Assembly: GCA_947175645.1 (NCBI GenBank)
Contig: CAMWNP010000004.1
Coordinates: forward strand, 62,001 to 126,000
Reading direction: 5' to 3'
From: an uncultured Porphyromonadaceae bacterium
GTDB lineage: Bacteria > Bacteroidota > Bacteroidia > Bacteroidales > Muribaculaceae
DNA length: 64,000 bases
Shown: positions 51,235-60,339 of the stretch, piece after piece
Layout of the letters: every line of letters starts with the position of its first letter
Position numbering within the stretch: the stretch's first letter is position 1
The notes under the pieces: model-generated
The model's input: only the letters and a program-made list of their open reading frames with translations
Told to the model about the DNA's origin: nothing
Database searches by the model: none
Program-made: the position numbers and the translations under genes

Positions 51235-53001
51235 TTATTTTACTGTCATGTATTCCATGCGGGCCTGAACCGTGGGCTGTTCGGTCAGGGCCTTGACATT
51301 CTCATACATGCGGTATTCATCGCTCATTGATGAGGGAATCATCGCTTTGATCATTCCTTCACGCTGCATCTCTTCTATCTGTTCCCAGAAAGAAAGTTTA
51401 AGTTTGGGATAGGCTATAACCTCGTATTTTTCAAATCCGAGAGCATCAGCCATAGCCTGCACGGCATCATTAAGGTTGCCCATGCGGTCAACCAGACCGA
51501 GTTTAAGGGCCTCGCTTCCGTCCCACACACGACCTTCGGCGATAGCCTTGATCTGATCAACCGACATTTTTCGTCCTTCGGCACAGCGTCCGACGAATGT
51601 CTCGTAGCCACGGTTTACGTTCTGCTGGAGTTTGGCCAACTGCTCGTTGTTGAGAGGTGTCATGAACGAAAGAGTGGCGTTGGGATTGGTCTCGACAATG
51701 GATGTTGTCACACCTAAATGATTTGTCATCAAGCCCTCCACGCAAGGAATCATACCGTAAATACCGATGGATCCGGTGATGGTTGTGGGCTGGGCGAAGA
51801 TTGTGTCGGCACCGCATGAGATGTAATAACCTCCTGATGCGGCATAGTCGCTCATTGACACGTAGAACGGACGTTCAGTTGCCTTATAGCGCTGGAGTGC
51901 CTCCCAGATCTGCTCGGATGCGAACGCGCTGCCACCGGGTGAGTTTACGCGGAGCACGAGTCCGGCATTATCCTCGTCATCGATAAGTTTCTCGATTTCA
52001 TCCACCATGCGGCTACCCACAATGCCTTGAGTACCGTTGTCAGTGATTTCACCCACGGCATAGAGCACCGCAATCTTGTTTTTGCTGCTCTTCTGATGCT
52101 CCAGAGTTGTTGACGCGCAATACTGCTTGGGAGTGACCAGACTAAGAGACTCGTCTTCATCCTTGCCGGTGAGTTTTTTGAGTTTCTTTATCACGTCAGT
52201 GCGATATTCAAGTGAAGTCGCTATGTTGTTGTCAACGTAGAACGAGGGATCGGCACACATGATCAGCGAGTCAGCCCACTGGTTGACGGTGGCTGCGGTG
52301 GTGCCGCGTGCCTCAGCGATGGTGGAGGTCATGTTACCCCATATATTGTTGAGGAAAAGAGAGGTCTGCTCACGGTTTGCCTCACTGATTTCAGAGAGCA
52401 TGAAAGGCTCTACCGCACTTTTGTAAGTACCCACCTTCACAATCTGCATCTTTACGCCCAGTTTGTCCATGGCGTCCTTGAAGAACAGCAACTGGCTGCT
52501 CAATCCGTGGATATCGACCGAACCGACAGGGTTTACGTAAATCTCGTCAGCCAGTGAAGCGAAATAGTAGTCGCCCTGTGAATATGAGTCGGCATAGGCT
52601 ATCACTTTCTTGCCTGACTTCTTGAATTCACGGATGGCGTCTACAAGATCCGTACGCATGGCTATTCCTCCGACCGATCCTTCCAGGTCAAGGAACATAC
52701 ATTCAATCTTGTCATCATTTGCGGAGGTGCGGATAGCATCATTGAGTTCGCTCAGGGCTACTGTCGGTGTACCCATCCCGTAAACCTCATCCCAGATATT
52801 GACCGCAACCGGACGTTCTACAATCTCGCCAGAGAGTTTCACGTGGAGGATGGAATGTTTCTTCACATCAACCTGTGCTTCGGCATCGCCCATTGCTGCG
52901 ACAACACCTATAAACATTAAGAACAGAACAAACATAAGCCCGACTGAAATCCAGATGGCGGTAAGCGAGCCCATGATGACAATGAAAAATTTCTTTAACA
53001 T
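51235..53001 (-). CDS. sppA: Signal peptide peptidase SppA, 67 kDa type
   Basis: An N-terminal membrane helix (about 8-36) is followed by two ClpP-like domains, as in 67-kDa SppA. The Lys-containing part is in YADSYSQGDYYFASLADE, and the serine is in SMSDYAASGGYYIS. The NSPGGSAFASEQIW motif is typical. It degrades leftover signal peptides in the membrane. The 588-residue length is typical. It heads the sppA-lpxK-punA run. Confidence 0.94.
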   Translation of the reverse strand: MLKKFFIVIMGSLTAIWISVGLMFVLFLMFIGVVAAMGDAEAQVDVKKHSILHVKLSGEIVERPVAVNIWDEVYGMGTPTVALSELNDAIRTSANDDKIECMFLDLEGSVGGIAMRTDLVDAIREFKKSGKKVIAYADSYSQGDYYFASLADEIYVNPVGSVDIHGLSSQLLFFKDAMDKLGVKMQIVKVGTYKSAVEPFMLSEISEANREQTSLFLNNIWGNMTSTIAEARGTTAATVNQWADSLIMCADPSFYVDNNIATSLEYRTDVIKKLKKLTGKDEDESLSLVTPKQYCASTTLEHQKSSKNKIAVLYAVGEITDNGTQGIVGSRMVDEIEKLIDDEDNAGLVLRVNSPGGSAFASEQIWEALQRYKATERPFYVSMSDYAASGGYYISCGADTIFAQPTTITGSIGIYGMIPCVEGLMTNHLGVTTSIVETNPNATLSFMTPLNNEQLAKLQQNVNRGYETFVGRCAEGRKMSVDQIKAIAEGRVWDGSEALKLGLVDRMGNLNDAVQAMADALGFEKYEVIAYPKLKLSFWEQIEEMQREGMIKAMIPSSMSDEYRMYENVKALTEQPTVQARMEYMTVK

Positions 53002-53182
53002 AGCAGAATATGTTTTTATTTATTATTGAAGTTATTTCTTAAGGTCTTTCTATTAGTTTTGACGCAAAGTGAGCAAAAAAATTACACCGGACCTTAAAAA
53101 ATTCTTCAATTTACAAAATTACATTAATATGCCCCATCTTCCAAAAATTTTACCCACAAATTTTCACCTTCACATCAGCGAT

Positions 53183-53757
53183 TCACGAATAATTTGTACG
53201 CTCTATCCACTCAGATGCGCTAAGTACAAAAGAAGGAAGTCCGGCACTCATTCTAAAGTGGTCAAATTCGACCACTTTAAAATTGGGGTTATGTATCACT
53301 TCTCATGTGCCAAGAAATTCAAGTATGCAATATCCCTGTGAGCGTAGGTGCCACCATAGCGTCCTGCCTTTGACCGTATTCCGATTGCATTGGTCCGTTC
53401 AATCCATGTTTTCACTGATAAAACAAAATTATTGCTACCGGCTGCGTTTTTAATTGTACCGAATTCGGTATAATTAAAATCTGGGTTATATAACATTTCC
53501 TTGTGGGCATAGGTTCCATCGTAACGACCTGATTTTGAAATTATTCCGACGGCATTAGTCGCTTCAATCCATTTTTTCGGTGAAAGAGTGAACGCGTTCA
53601 ATTCCGCTTGCATTCTAAACCCCTCGAATTCGGTGGGTTTAAAATCAGGATTATACAGTTGCTCCCAAATTCCCAGATACTCAATAGTATTGCGGTTGCG
53701 TAGCCAGTTTGCAATCACAGCATTAGGCTCGTCACTCTTGTGCCGAGCCATATCCAA
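53183..53757 (-). pseudogene. Decayed KilA-N protein with three tandem half-modules, one frameshifted
   Basis: The frame from 53757 (TTG; ATG at 53751) to 53296 gives 153 residues, starting in the middle of a KilA-N domain (DMARHKSDEPNAV). Residues 34-88 (NPDF...WIEATNAVGI...GRYDGTYAHKEM) and 89-142 (NPDF...WIERTNAIGI...GRYGGTYAHRDI) are two copies of the same half-domain. Downstream, 53299-53183 encodes a third copy in another frame (NPNFKVVEFDHFRMSAG, FVLSASEWIERTN) after a single-base deletion at the module junction. KilA-N proteins are DNA-binding, phage and ankyrin-associated. The N-terminal domain is cut short, so this is a remnant. Confidence 0.85.
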
Positions 53758-53824
53758 CGCCCTCCGTCATCCCGTCGCTTTCCTATGCCACGGATCCGGT
53801 CATAATACACTTCGCCGTAACATT

Positions 53825-53861
53825 AAAAGAGGCTGTGTTCACGTTTAAACACACCCTCTTT
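53825..53861 (-). terminator. Terminator after the subtilase gene
   Basis: AAAGAGGCTGTGTT / AACACACCCTCTTT, 25 nt after the subtilase stop, with T-rich tail on the minus strand. It shares the GAGGGTGTGT core of the other terminators in the window. Confidence 0.6.
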
Positions 53862-53885
53862 CAACATTATTGTTAATCTATCGAT

Positions 53886-56081
53886 TTACTTCACTGTAAC
53901 CTTTTTAGTGAAGTGGGCGGTTTCACCAACGATTTCAAGGATGTACACTCCTTTGTTGAGGTCTGATGCATCCAGATCCATCTCTGATGATGATGACACC
54001 GCTGATTTCACCATAGCGCCACTGAGAGAGTATAGACGGGCGGTATAGCCGCTTTCACCTCCGACGGTGATGTTGAACATCTTGCCGGTTTCGTTGGTGA
54101 TGATAAGGCGAAGATCCTCATCTTCATAGACAGTGCCTACTCCGTCAATACCTAAAAGTTGCTTGGCACCGTTTATGGCACTTAATTTTCCGGCACCCCA
54201 CTGCACGGGATTGCCTGCCAGAACGCAGTTGTCACGGACAGAGGTTTTGTTGAACAACTGTATCACCTCGCTACGGGTCAGTGTAGGTTTAATCTGCAGC
54301 CAGAGGGCAACCGTACCGGCGGCGAAAGGTGTGGCCATTGAAGTACCCTGCTCGCAGAGCCAGTAGTTGTTGCGTCCGTTGGCATCGGCTGTGGCACATA
54401 CATACTGCGCTTCTGCCTTAGCCTCGGCTGAACCGCTATCCATGAAGGGTGTGCTGTAAGATGAGATGATACCCATACCGGGAGCACACACGTGAGGAAG
54501 ACTCTGACCGTCGAAAGTGGTTCCGAATGAGGAGAAGTCCGATACATAGCCCAGGTCTTTCTCGCTGTAATCATTGTAAGCGATAGTCGTCGGACTATTG
54601 TTTCCGAACACGCCCCATGACAGGCGGGTGTTATAAGAACCTATGGCTATTGCTTTTGAGGCGGTTGCCATTTCATTGATATTCTCCAGGTTTGTTCCGT
54701 TGTCATATCCTGCCAGCCCGAAGTTGGTCATCTGTCCGGCGTTGACTGTGGCAAGGAGTGTCTGACCGGCGTTACCATCCACAATAAACAGCGGAATAAG
54801 GTTTCCGGTGGTTGAAAGGCTTACGGTGAAAGTGACGTATGAACGGTTGTTGGCGCTGCGCACACCGCTTTCTATCACCACGTATGAACTGGAGTTGAAA
54901 GCATTGTCAAAGTAGATGTTATGCTCATAGGAGGGAGAGGTGTAACCGCTGCCGGCAATAGTGACGGACTGTGTCTTGGATGAGTTCACCTCACGGATTA
55001 TGTTTACCTGACCGCTGGTTTTGTCATATACCGCGAACTTACCGGTGATCACTCCATTATTGTTAGCCCAGAATTCAACCATGTTGCCGGCCACTTGCGT
55101 GGCGAAGGTCTTGATGGATTTGTCTGCGGAAGTAAGTGTTTTTTTCAGTGACATGTTCACGTCGCCTGAGTTACCTGCCGCAATGAATATCAGCGCACCG
55201 CTCTCAGCCACCTTGTCAAGTGCCAGACAGAAGTCACCCGTTCCGTCGTGTGACCCGCTAACCGAACCGAGCGAGAGGTTGATAACCGCGGGCTTACCCT
55301 GTTCCTTGGCGTAATCCGCTATTTTCTGACATGCCAGCAGGATGTTTGCGTTTGACAACTGACTACCGGAAAGATACAGGTCGGCCTCACGTGCCACGCC
55401 GTAGTAAGGTACATTTCCTGTGACAATGGCAGGCTGCGGACGTCCGAACACCGACTTCGTGCCCACTATCTTGCCCGTGCCGTTATACGCGCCGCCCATG
55501 ATGCCCGCACAGTGCGTACCGTGGGTCTTCTTGGAATTGTCAGTGGTGGCGGCGGACATATTTTCCTCAGTGTACAACTTGTTGGTGTCAGGAATATAGA
55601 AGCGTTTTACGCGGGAATTCCCCTGGGCATCGCAGAAGTTGATATGATTGGGATCCAGACCGGTGTCGAAGATACCTGCAACAACACCCTTGCCATTGAA
55701 GGCGGCGCTGAGTCCGGTACCTGCCTGCACCTGATCAACTCCGGTGTCCTTACGGGCTATGTCAAGACAGGGTGTGGCCATTTCTCCGAAGGAAATACGT
55801 TCTACTGATTCTTTTCCCGACAGAAGTTCCACCTCATCGAGCGAGAGTTCCACTATGGCCATATCCTCTCCGAAGGTAGCCAGAACAGGATAACCTTCCA
55901 AATCCTCAACCGTATATCCCGCTGCCATTTTGACAAGAGCGTTAATCATCTCAGCACCACGGGTGGGATTGAGTTCATGCTCCATCATGAGCATACGTCC
56001 GGCAGGACTGATCTTCGCACCGTCAGCAAACATTGTCAGCGATGCGGCAAAACAAAGTGCACCTATGAAAATTTTCTTCAT
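53886..56081 (-). CDS. Exported subtilisin-like serine protease (S8) with T9SS tail (731 aa)
   Basis: After a signal peptide (about 1-20) and a propeptide-like segment, the S8 domain carries Asp139 (IFDTGLD), His187 (KKTHGTHCAG), the oxyanion Asn304 (AAGNSG) and Ser581 (GTSMATPFAAG). The catalytic triad is complete, so it should be an active secreted protease. An insert of about 150 residues separates Asn304 from the Ser region. The C-terminal 75 residues (about 657-731, ending FTKKVTVK) form a T9SS type-A sorting domain. It has its own promoter (56156-56187). Confidence 0.92.
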   Translation of the reverse strand: MKKIFIGALCFAASLTMFADGAKISPAGRMLMMEHELNPTRGAEMINALVKMAAGYTVEDLEGYPVLATFGEDMAIVELSLDEVELLSGKESVERISFGEMATPCLDIARKDTGVDQVQAGTGLSAAFNGKGVVAGIFDTGLDPNHINFCDAQGNSRVKRFYIPDTNKLYTEENMSAATTDNSKKTHGTHCAGIMGGAYNGTGKIVGTKSVFGRPQPAIVTGNVPYYGVAREADLYLSGSQLSNANILLACQKIADYAKEQGKPAVINLSLGSVSGSHDGTGDFCLALDKVAESGALIFIAAGNSGDVNMSLKKTLTSADKSIKTFATQVAGNMVEFWANNNGVITGKFAVYDKTSGQVNIIREVNSSKTQSVTIAGSGYTSPSYEHNIYFDNAFNSSSYVVIESGVRSANNRSYVTFTVSLSTTGNLIPLFIVDGNAGQTLLATVNAGQMTNFGLAGYDNGTNLENINEMATASKAIAIGSYNTRLSWGVFGNNSPTTIAYNDYSEKDLGYVSDFSSFGTTFDGQSLPHVCAPGMGIISSYSTPFMDSGSAEAKAEAQYVCATADANGRNNYWLCEQGTSMATPFAAGTVALWLQIKPTLTRSEVIQLFNKTSVRDNCVLAGNPVQWGAGKLSAINGAKQLLGIDGVGTVYEDEDLRLIITNETGKMFNITVGGESGYTARLYSLSGAMVKSAVSSSSEMDLDASDLNKGVYILEIVGETAHFTKKVTVK

Positions 56082-56155
56082 GATTTATACCTGATTTGTA
56101 TTACTTTTTCCTTTTTCTTTTTGATAGCAAACGATTGTTACTGCATTATAACTTG

Positions 56156-56187
56156 CAAAGATAATGATTTTGACGTTTCTCAGCAAA
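56156..56187 (-). promoter_or_regulatory. Promoter of the subtilase gene
   Basis: On the minus strand: TTTG (56184-56187), a 20-nt spacer, and TATCTTTG (56156-56163). A leader of about 70 nt is predicted. Confidence 0.65.
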
Positions 56188-56290
56188 AAATACTACACTT
56201 TTCTCACATTTTCCCCTTTTTGAATATACCTTTGAATCTTAGACCCATAATGTGAATAAACCTAAAACTATCCTAATCATTATCAAACTG

Positions 56291-56322
56291 TTTGATTAAT
56301 AGACTATAAACGCTTAATTTTG
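56291..56322 (+). promoter_or_regulatory. Promoter of the TonB-domain gene
   Basis: TTTG (56291-56294), a 20-nt spacer, and TAATTTTG (56315-56322). The -7 box ends 5 nt before the ATG at 56328. This predicts transcription starting at, or within a few nucleotides of, the start codon. Confidence 0.65.
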
Positions 56323-56327
56323 CACAC

Positions 56328-56771
56328 ATGAACTACAAACCTGTCATTCTATCTCTCACACTATTGACCGCCTGCGCCGTATGGGCAAAATCTCCTAACG
56401 GCATGAGGCTGAAAGCACACACTGAAAAACCTAACTCCGCCCGAACCATTACGGATGTCTACGAAATGAACGCCGTGGACGTACCCCCTGAGTTCCCCGG
56501 CGGAAACAACGCCATGGTTTACTACATCAACCGCGAGCGGACCTACCCTGAGGGCGCACGAAACGACGGTGCATACGGACGTGTGTTGTGCGGATTTGTC
56601 GTAAACACTGACGGAGCCATCTCCCACATTACGGTTATGCGTAAAGTCCACCCCGATCTTGACCGTGAGGCGGTAAGGATTATTGAAAACATGCCGCGAT
56701 GGAGTGCCGGCATACGGCATGGCGAGAATGTTCCGGTATTCTATCTCCTCCCCATCACTTTCCGCCAGTAA
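56328..56771 (+). CDS. TonB C-terminal domain protein (147 aa)
   Basis: A signal peptide (about 1-20, ending CAVWAK) is followed by the TonB C-terminal fold, with the segment DVPPEFPGGNNAMVYYINRE and the later DTDGAISHITVMRKVHPD-type strand-loop-strand and IIENMPRW. The domain is like those of TonB-family energy transducers, but there is no transmembrane anchor with Pro-rich linker, so it is a periplasmic stand-alone protein. It overlaps the end of the convergent NhaC gene by 31 nt. Confidence 0.85.
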   Translation: MNYKPVILSLTLLTACAVWAKSPNGMRLKAHTEKPNSARTITDVYEMNAVDVPPEFPGGNNAMVYYINRERTYPEGARNDGAYGRVLCGFVVNTDGAISHITVMRKVHPDLDREAVRIIENMPRWSAGIRHGENVPVFYLLPITFRQ

Positions 56772-58210
56772 CCTCGGCGACCAAGAAAATACACCGTATA
56801 GGCCAGTCCTATGGAACAGAGCGGACTGAGCAGGTTGAACAGACAGAACGGGAAATAGGTCAGTGTGGCCACTCCCAGCACCGTGCTCTGCGTGACTCCG
56901 CATGAATTCCAGGGTATGAGCACCGAAGTCACGGATATACCGTCCTCCAGCGACCGGCTCAGCACCTTGGGTTCGATTCCGGCACGGCGATACACCCCCT
57001 TGTAGAGATTCCCGCATATAATTATTGACAGGAACTGATCTGCGGTACAGGAGTTCATAAGAACCCCGCTCGACACCGTTGCCGTAACTATCCCGCCACG
57101 GTCCGACAGCCGCTTCTGGAAGCAACGTGTCAGCGTTGTGATTATCCCTGAGCCCAGAAGCATACCCCCGAAAAACATTCCGCACAGAACCAGAAGGATG
57201 GTGGTACCCATACCCATCACTCCTCCTGTAGTAGCGAGTGAATCCACCATCTCGTCACCCGTGTGGAACTCCGTACTCGTGAAAATCATGCTCAGCGACA
57301 CTTTCAGCCAATGCCACAGACCTTCACCTTCCATCCCGAGCGTGCCGAACAGTTGCGGCTGAAGCAGGAAAGTACCCGCCATTCCCGCCAATGAACTTAG
57401 CACCAGAGTTGTGGCAGTCCCCATCCGGAATATGAGCAGCACTATGGTAATCAAAGGTATGACCAGCGTCCACGGGGTGATGTTGAACACTTCGTGAAGC
57501 CTGTTGATAACATCAACCTCCTCCGAAACCGCCGGTCCGGCATGATTCAGACTCACAATGGCAAACACAATCAGGGTGATGACAATAGCAGGCACGGTGG
57601 TGAACGCCAGGTTGCGGATATGACTGAACAGCCCGACACCGCAGGTCGACGATGCCAGAACCGTTGTATCGCTCAACGGTGAAACCTTGTCACCGAAATA
57701 TGCACCGGAAATAATAGCCCCGGCAACCCATCCCGCACCGTAGCCCATCACCGTTCCCACTCCCATCAGAGCAACACCCACCGTGGCTATGGTGGTCCAT
57801 GAACTCCCTGACAAAACCGACACAACTGCACATATCATGCAGGCCTCCATCAGGAAAAGCCCCGGTTGCAGAAACTCCAGCCCATAACAGATCATTGTTG
57901 GAACAACTCCGCTGAGCATCCATGTGGCGGCAACCGCACCGATGCACATCAGGATCGGCACACACGGCAGAATCTGACGGGAACTCTTCACAAGCCCTAT
58001 CCACAGATGTCGCCAGGTGCGCCGTGTAGTCACAAGAGAAAGCACAACCGTGACTATTCCGGCCGCAAAGAGTATCAGCGGACTATAATCCCCAACCCTG
58101 TCGGACCCCATGAAAACGATTATTCCAATAAGGGTGACAACAAGAAACAACAATGGTATGATGGAAACGGAAATGCCGGGATTAACCCGGTTGCTGTCAA
58201 AAATTTTCAA
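56741..58210 (-). CDS. NhaC-type Na+/H+ antiporter (489 aa)
   Basis: About 11-12 membrane segments are visible (for example SIIPLLFLVVTLIGIIVFMG, IISGAYFGDKVSPLSDTTVL and FFGGMLLGSGIITTL). The GDKVSPLSDTTVLASS motif is a hallmark of NhaC-family antiporters, which exchange Na+ for H+ and may also move malate/lactate in some members. The N-terminus is short and cytoplasmic. It is monocistronic and convergent with the TonB-domain gene, sharing 31 nt at their ends. Confidence 0.9.
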   Translation of the reverse strand: MKIFDSNRVNPGISVSIIPLLFLVVTLIGIIVFMGSDRVGDYSPLILFAAGIVTVVLSLVTTRRTWRHLWIGLVKSSRQILPCVPILMCIGAVAATWMLSGVVPTMICYGLEFLQPGLFLMEACMICAVVSVLSGSSWTTIATVGVALMGVGTVMGYGAGWVAGAIISGAYFGDKVSPLSDTTVLASSTCGVGLFSHIRNLAFTTVPAIVITLIVFAIVSLNHAGPAVSEEVDVINRLHEVFNITPWTLVIPLITIVLLIFRMGTATTLVLSSLAGMAGTFLLQPQLFGTLGMEGEGLWHWLKVSLSMIFTSTEFHTGDEMVDSLATTGGVMGMGTTILLVLCGMFFGGMLLGSGIITTLTRCFQKRLSDRGGIVTATVSSGVLMNSCTADQFLSIIICGNLYKGVYRRAGIEPKVLSRSLEDGISVTSVLIPWNSCGVTQSTVLGVATLTYFPFCLFNLLSPLCSIGLAYTVYFLGRRGYWRKVMGRR

Positions 58211-58429
58211 TGCAACAAAATTGTACCGGTGACTGGATCAGAAAACTCCTGCAAATTTACATCTTTTCAATCAATTTGAATTCAAAATTTAAATTTATTT
58301 CAGCCGGCCGATGATATTTTCCCTTCACGTCCACTTCAATAAGACCCGGTTTCCCAATATTTAAAAACGGGTCTAACTATGAACCCTACCCAATCCGGAT
58401 GTGTTATATTGATAATACACGTTTTGACT

Positions 58430-59764
58430 ATGGCAAATCCCGGATTAACCCTTATCGACCGCTTCAACAACTGGCGGCAACGCCATCTGACCGACACCGC
58501 ATACTTCTTCCTGCTCACTTTCATCATCGGACTCTTTGCAGGAACTGCCGCTCATCTGCTCAAACTGATGATTGGCTCCGTAACCACGCTCATCCACCAC
58601 GGATTCCACGACAAAGGAGTTAACTGGTGGTTCCTCATAACTCCTGTGGTAGGTATTCTCCTCACCGGTCTGTTCCAGCGCTATGTAGTGCGGGTGAATC
58701 TGGAGCACGGCGTGGAACGGCTCAAGAAAAATCTCGCCGTACAAAAATACCGGATGACCAAACGCTCCCTGGTTTCAAGGATGATCGCCAGCAGCCTTAC
58801 ACTCGGATTCGGTGGATCGGCCGGGTCGGAAGGCCCTATAGCAATGACCGGGGCATCGATAGGAAGCAACGTTGGACAGGCACTGAAACTCCCTGACAAC
58901 ATGCTGCGGGTTCTTGTGGGTTGCGGTGCAGCCGCCGGAATAGCCGGAATATTCAAATCATCCGTTGGCGGAGCCATGTTCGCCTTCGAGGCTCTGGCCA
59001 TGGAACTCAGCATGATTGCCGTGATAGGGGTGTTCGTCGCATGCATCACGGCATCTCTGACCGCATTCATCCTCTCAGGCTGCACAACTGACCTCGCCTT
59101 CAGCAATCATCCCGCGCTGCCGGCCGAGATATATCCCTACATCATAATACTGGGGATTTTCACCGGCTTCTACTCAATCTACTACACAGCCATCATGCGC
59201 GGCATGCGTAACCTGTTCGACTCCATCAGTTCCCCATGGAAGCGAAATTTGATTTCCGGAATCATTCTCAGCGTTCTGGTCTTCTCATTTCCTGCGCTCT
59301 ATGGCGAAGGCTACGGAATAATGGGCAAGATTGTCAACGGCGAATTTCAGGGTGTGCTTAACGGCTCTATCCTTTCTGACATCGATCTGGGCGCATGGTC
59401 GCTGATTCTTGTGGCTGCGGCGATAATCCTGGTTAAAGCCTTTGCATGCAGTTCTTCAAACTGTGGCGGTGGTGTGGCCGGAGACTATGCCCCCACCCTC
59501 TTTGCCGGCGTGATAACAGGCTTCTTCTTCGCACTGTTCCTCAACAAAGTTGCCGGTCTGGACCTGCCCGTCGGCTTGTTCGGACTGTTTGGAATGGCAG
59601 GCGTGATGTCCGGGTCCATAGGCACACCTCTTCTGGCCATATTCATCACCACGGAAATGGCGTCGGCCTATGACTATTTCCTTCCCATCTGCATCGTCGG
59701 GTTCCTGTCTATCATCATCGTGAAACTATTTTCCCGGCAGCCTTTTCTCCACCGCAACATATGA
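58430..59764 (+). CDS. ClC-family chloride channel or antiporter (444 aa)
   Basis: A membrane protein with the ClC signature GSEGP at about 132-136, in which Glu134 is the gating glutamate, followed by GCGAAAGIAGIFKSSVGG and the CGGGVAGDYAP segment equivalent to GxFxP. I start at 58430 (MANPGLTL); the alternative at 58379 adds 17 residues. There is no CBS domain. The retained glutamate suggests a Cl-/H+ antiporter rather than a pure channel, though this needs test. It is 23 nt from the convergent carbonic anhydrase. Confidence 0.88.
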   Translation: MANPGLTLIDRFNNWRQRHLTDTAYFFLLTFIIGLFAGTAAHLLKLMIGSVTTLIHHGFHDKGVNWWFLITPVVGILLTGLFQRYVVRVNLEHGVERLKKNLAVQKYRMTKRSLVSRMIASSLTLGFGGSAGSEGPIAMTGASIGSNVGQALKLPDNMLRVLVGCGAAAGIAGIFKSSVGGAMFAFEALAMELSMIAVIGVFVACITASLTAFILSGCTTDLAFSNHPALPAEIYPYIIILGIFTGFYSIYYTAIMRGMRNLFDSISSPWKRNLISGIILSVLVFSFPALYGEGYGIMGKIVNGEFQGVLNGSILSDIDLGAWSLILVAAAIILVKAFACSSSNCGGGVAGDYAPTLFAGVITGFFFALFLNKVAGLDLPVGLFGLFGMAGVMSGSIGTPLLAIFITTEMASAYDYFLPICIVGFLSIIIVKLFSRQPFLHRNI

Positions 59765-59787
59765 GTAAAGGTGAACCCTTGATACAA

Positions 59788-60330
59788 TTATATCACGCTC
59801 AGGGCACCCGTGTAAGAGTCCATTATGAACCCTCTGACACTGATTCCTGCCGGTGGCATCAGCGGATGACGCGCTATCAGGTCGACCGTCTCGCGCACAG
59901 CATCAGCCGTATCCTCAAAACCGTGAAGCCACTCCCGGAGGTTGATTCCGCAATGCTCCATCAGGGTGATATGCTCCTCGCTCACACCTCGCTCCTTCAT
60001 CAGATGGAGCATCTCCCCGGCATCCATACCCTGCACTCCGCATCCGGTGTGACCGATTACCATTATCTCGTTCACACCTAATTCATATACGGCAACCAAT
60101 AGAGAGCGCATCGTTGAGTCAAACGGGTTGGTGATAGTTCCACCCGCATTCTTGATGATTTTCACATCTCCGTTGCGCAAGCCAAGAGCCGCCGGCAAAA
60201 GTTCCACGAGGCGCGTATCCATGCAGGTAACTATGGCTATCTTTTTGTCGGGATACTTGTTGGTGGCATATTTCTGATAACCTTCGGATGCCACGAACTG
60301 TTTGTTGTAATCTAAAATTTCCTGTATCAT
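59788..60330 (-). CDS. Beta-class carbonic anhydrase (180 aa)
   Basis: Zinc ligands Cys36 (VTCMDTR), His94 and Cys97 (GHTGCG), and the Asp38-Arg40 dyad, are all present. It hydrates CO2 to bicarbonate in the cytoplasm. The length fits the small bacterial beta type. It lies 9 nt after the CPA2 antiporter gene on the same strand, so pH or bicarbonate balance may link the two. It is convergent with the ClC gene. Confidence 0.93.
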   Translation of the reverse strand: MIQEILDYNKQFVASEGYQKYATNKYPDKKIAIVTCMDTRLVELLPAALGLRNGDVKIIKNAGGTITNPFDSTMRSLLVAVYELGVNEIMVIGHTGCGVQGMDAGEMLHLMKERGVSEEHITLMEHCGINLREWLHGFEDTADAVRETVDLIARHPLMPPAGISVRGFIMDSYTGALSVI

Positions 60331-60339
60331 AGTCTTGAT

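Noticed and set aside
56361-57185. A 274-codon minus-strand frame
   Set aside because: It covers the TonB-domain gene and part of the NhaC gene in another frame; sequence has no protein-like pattern.
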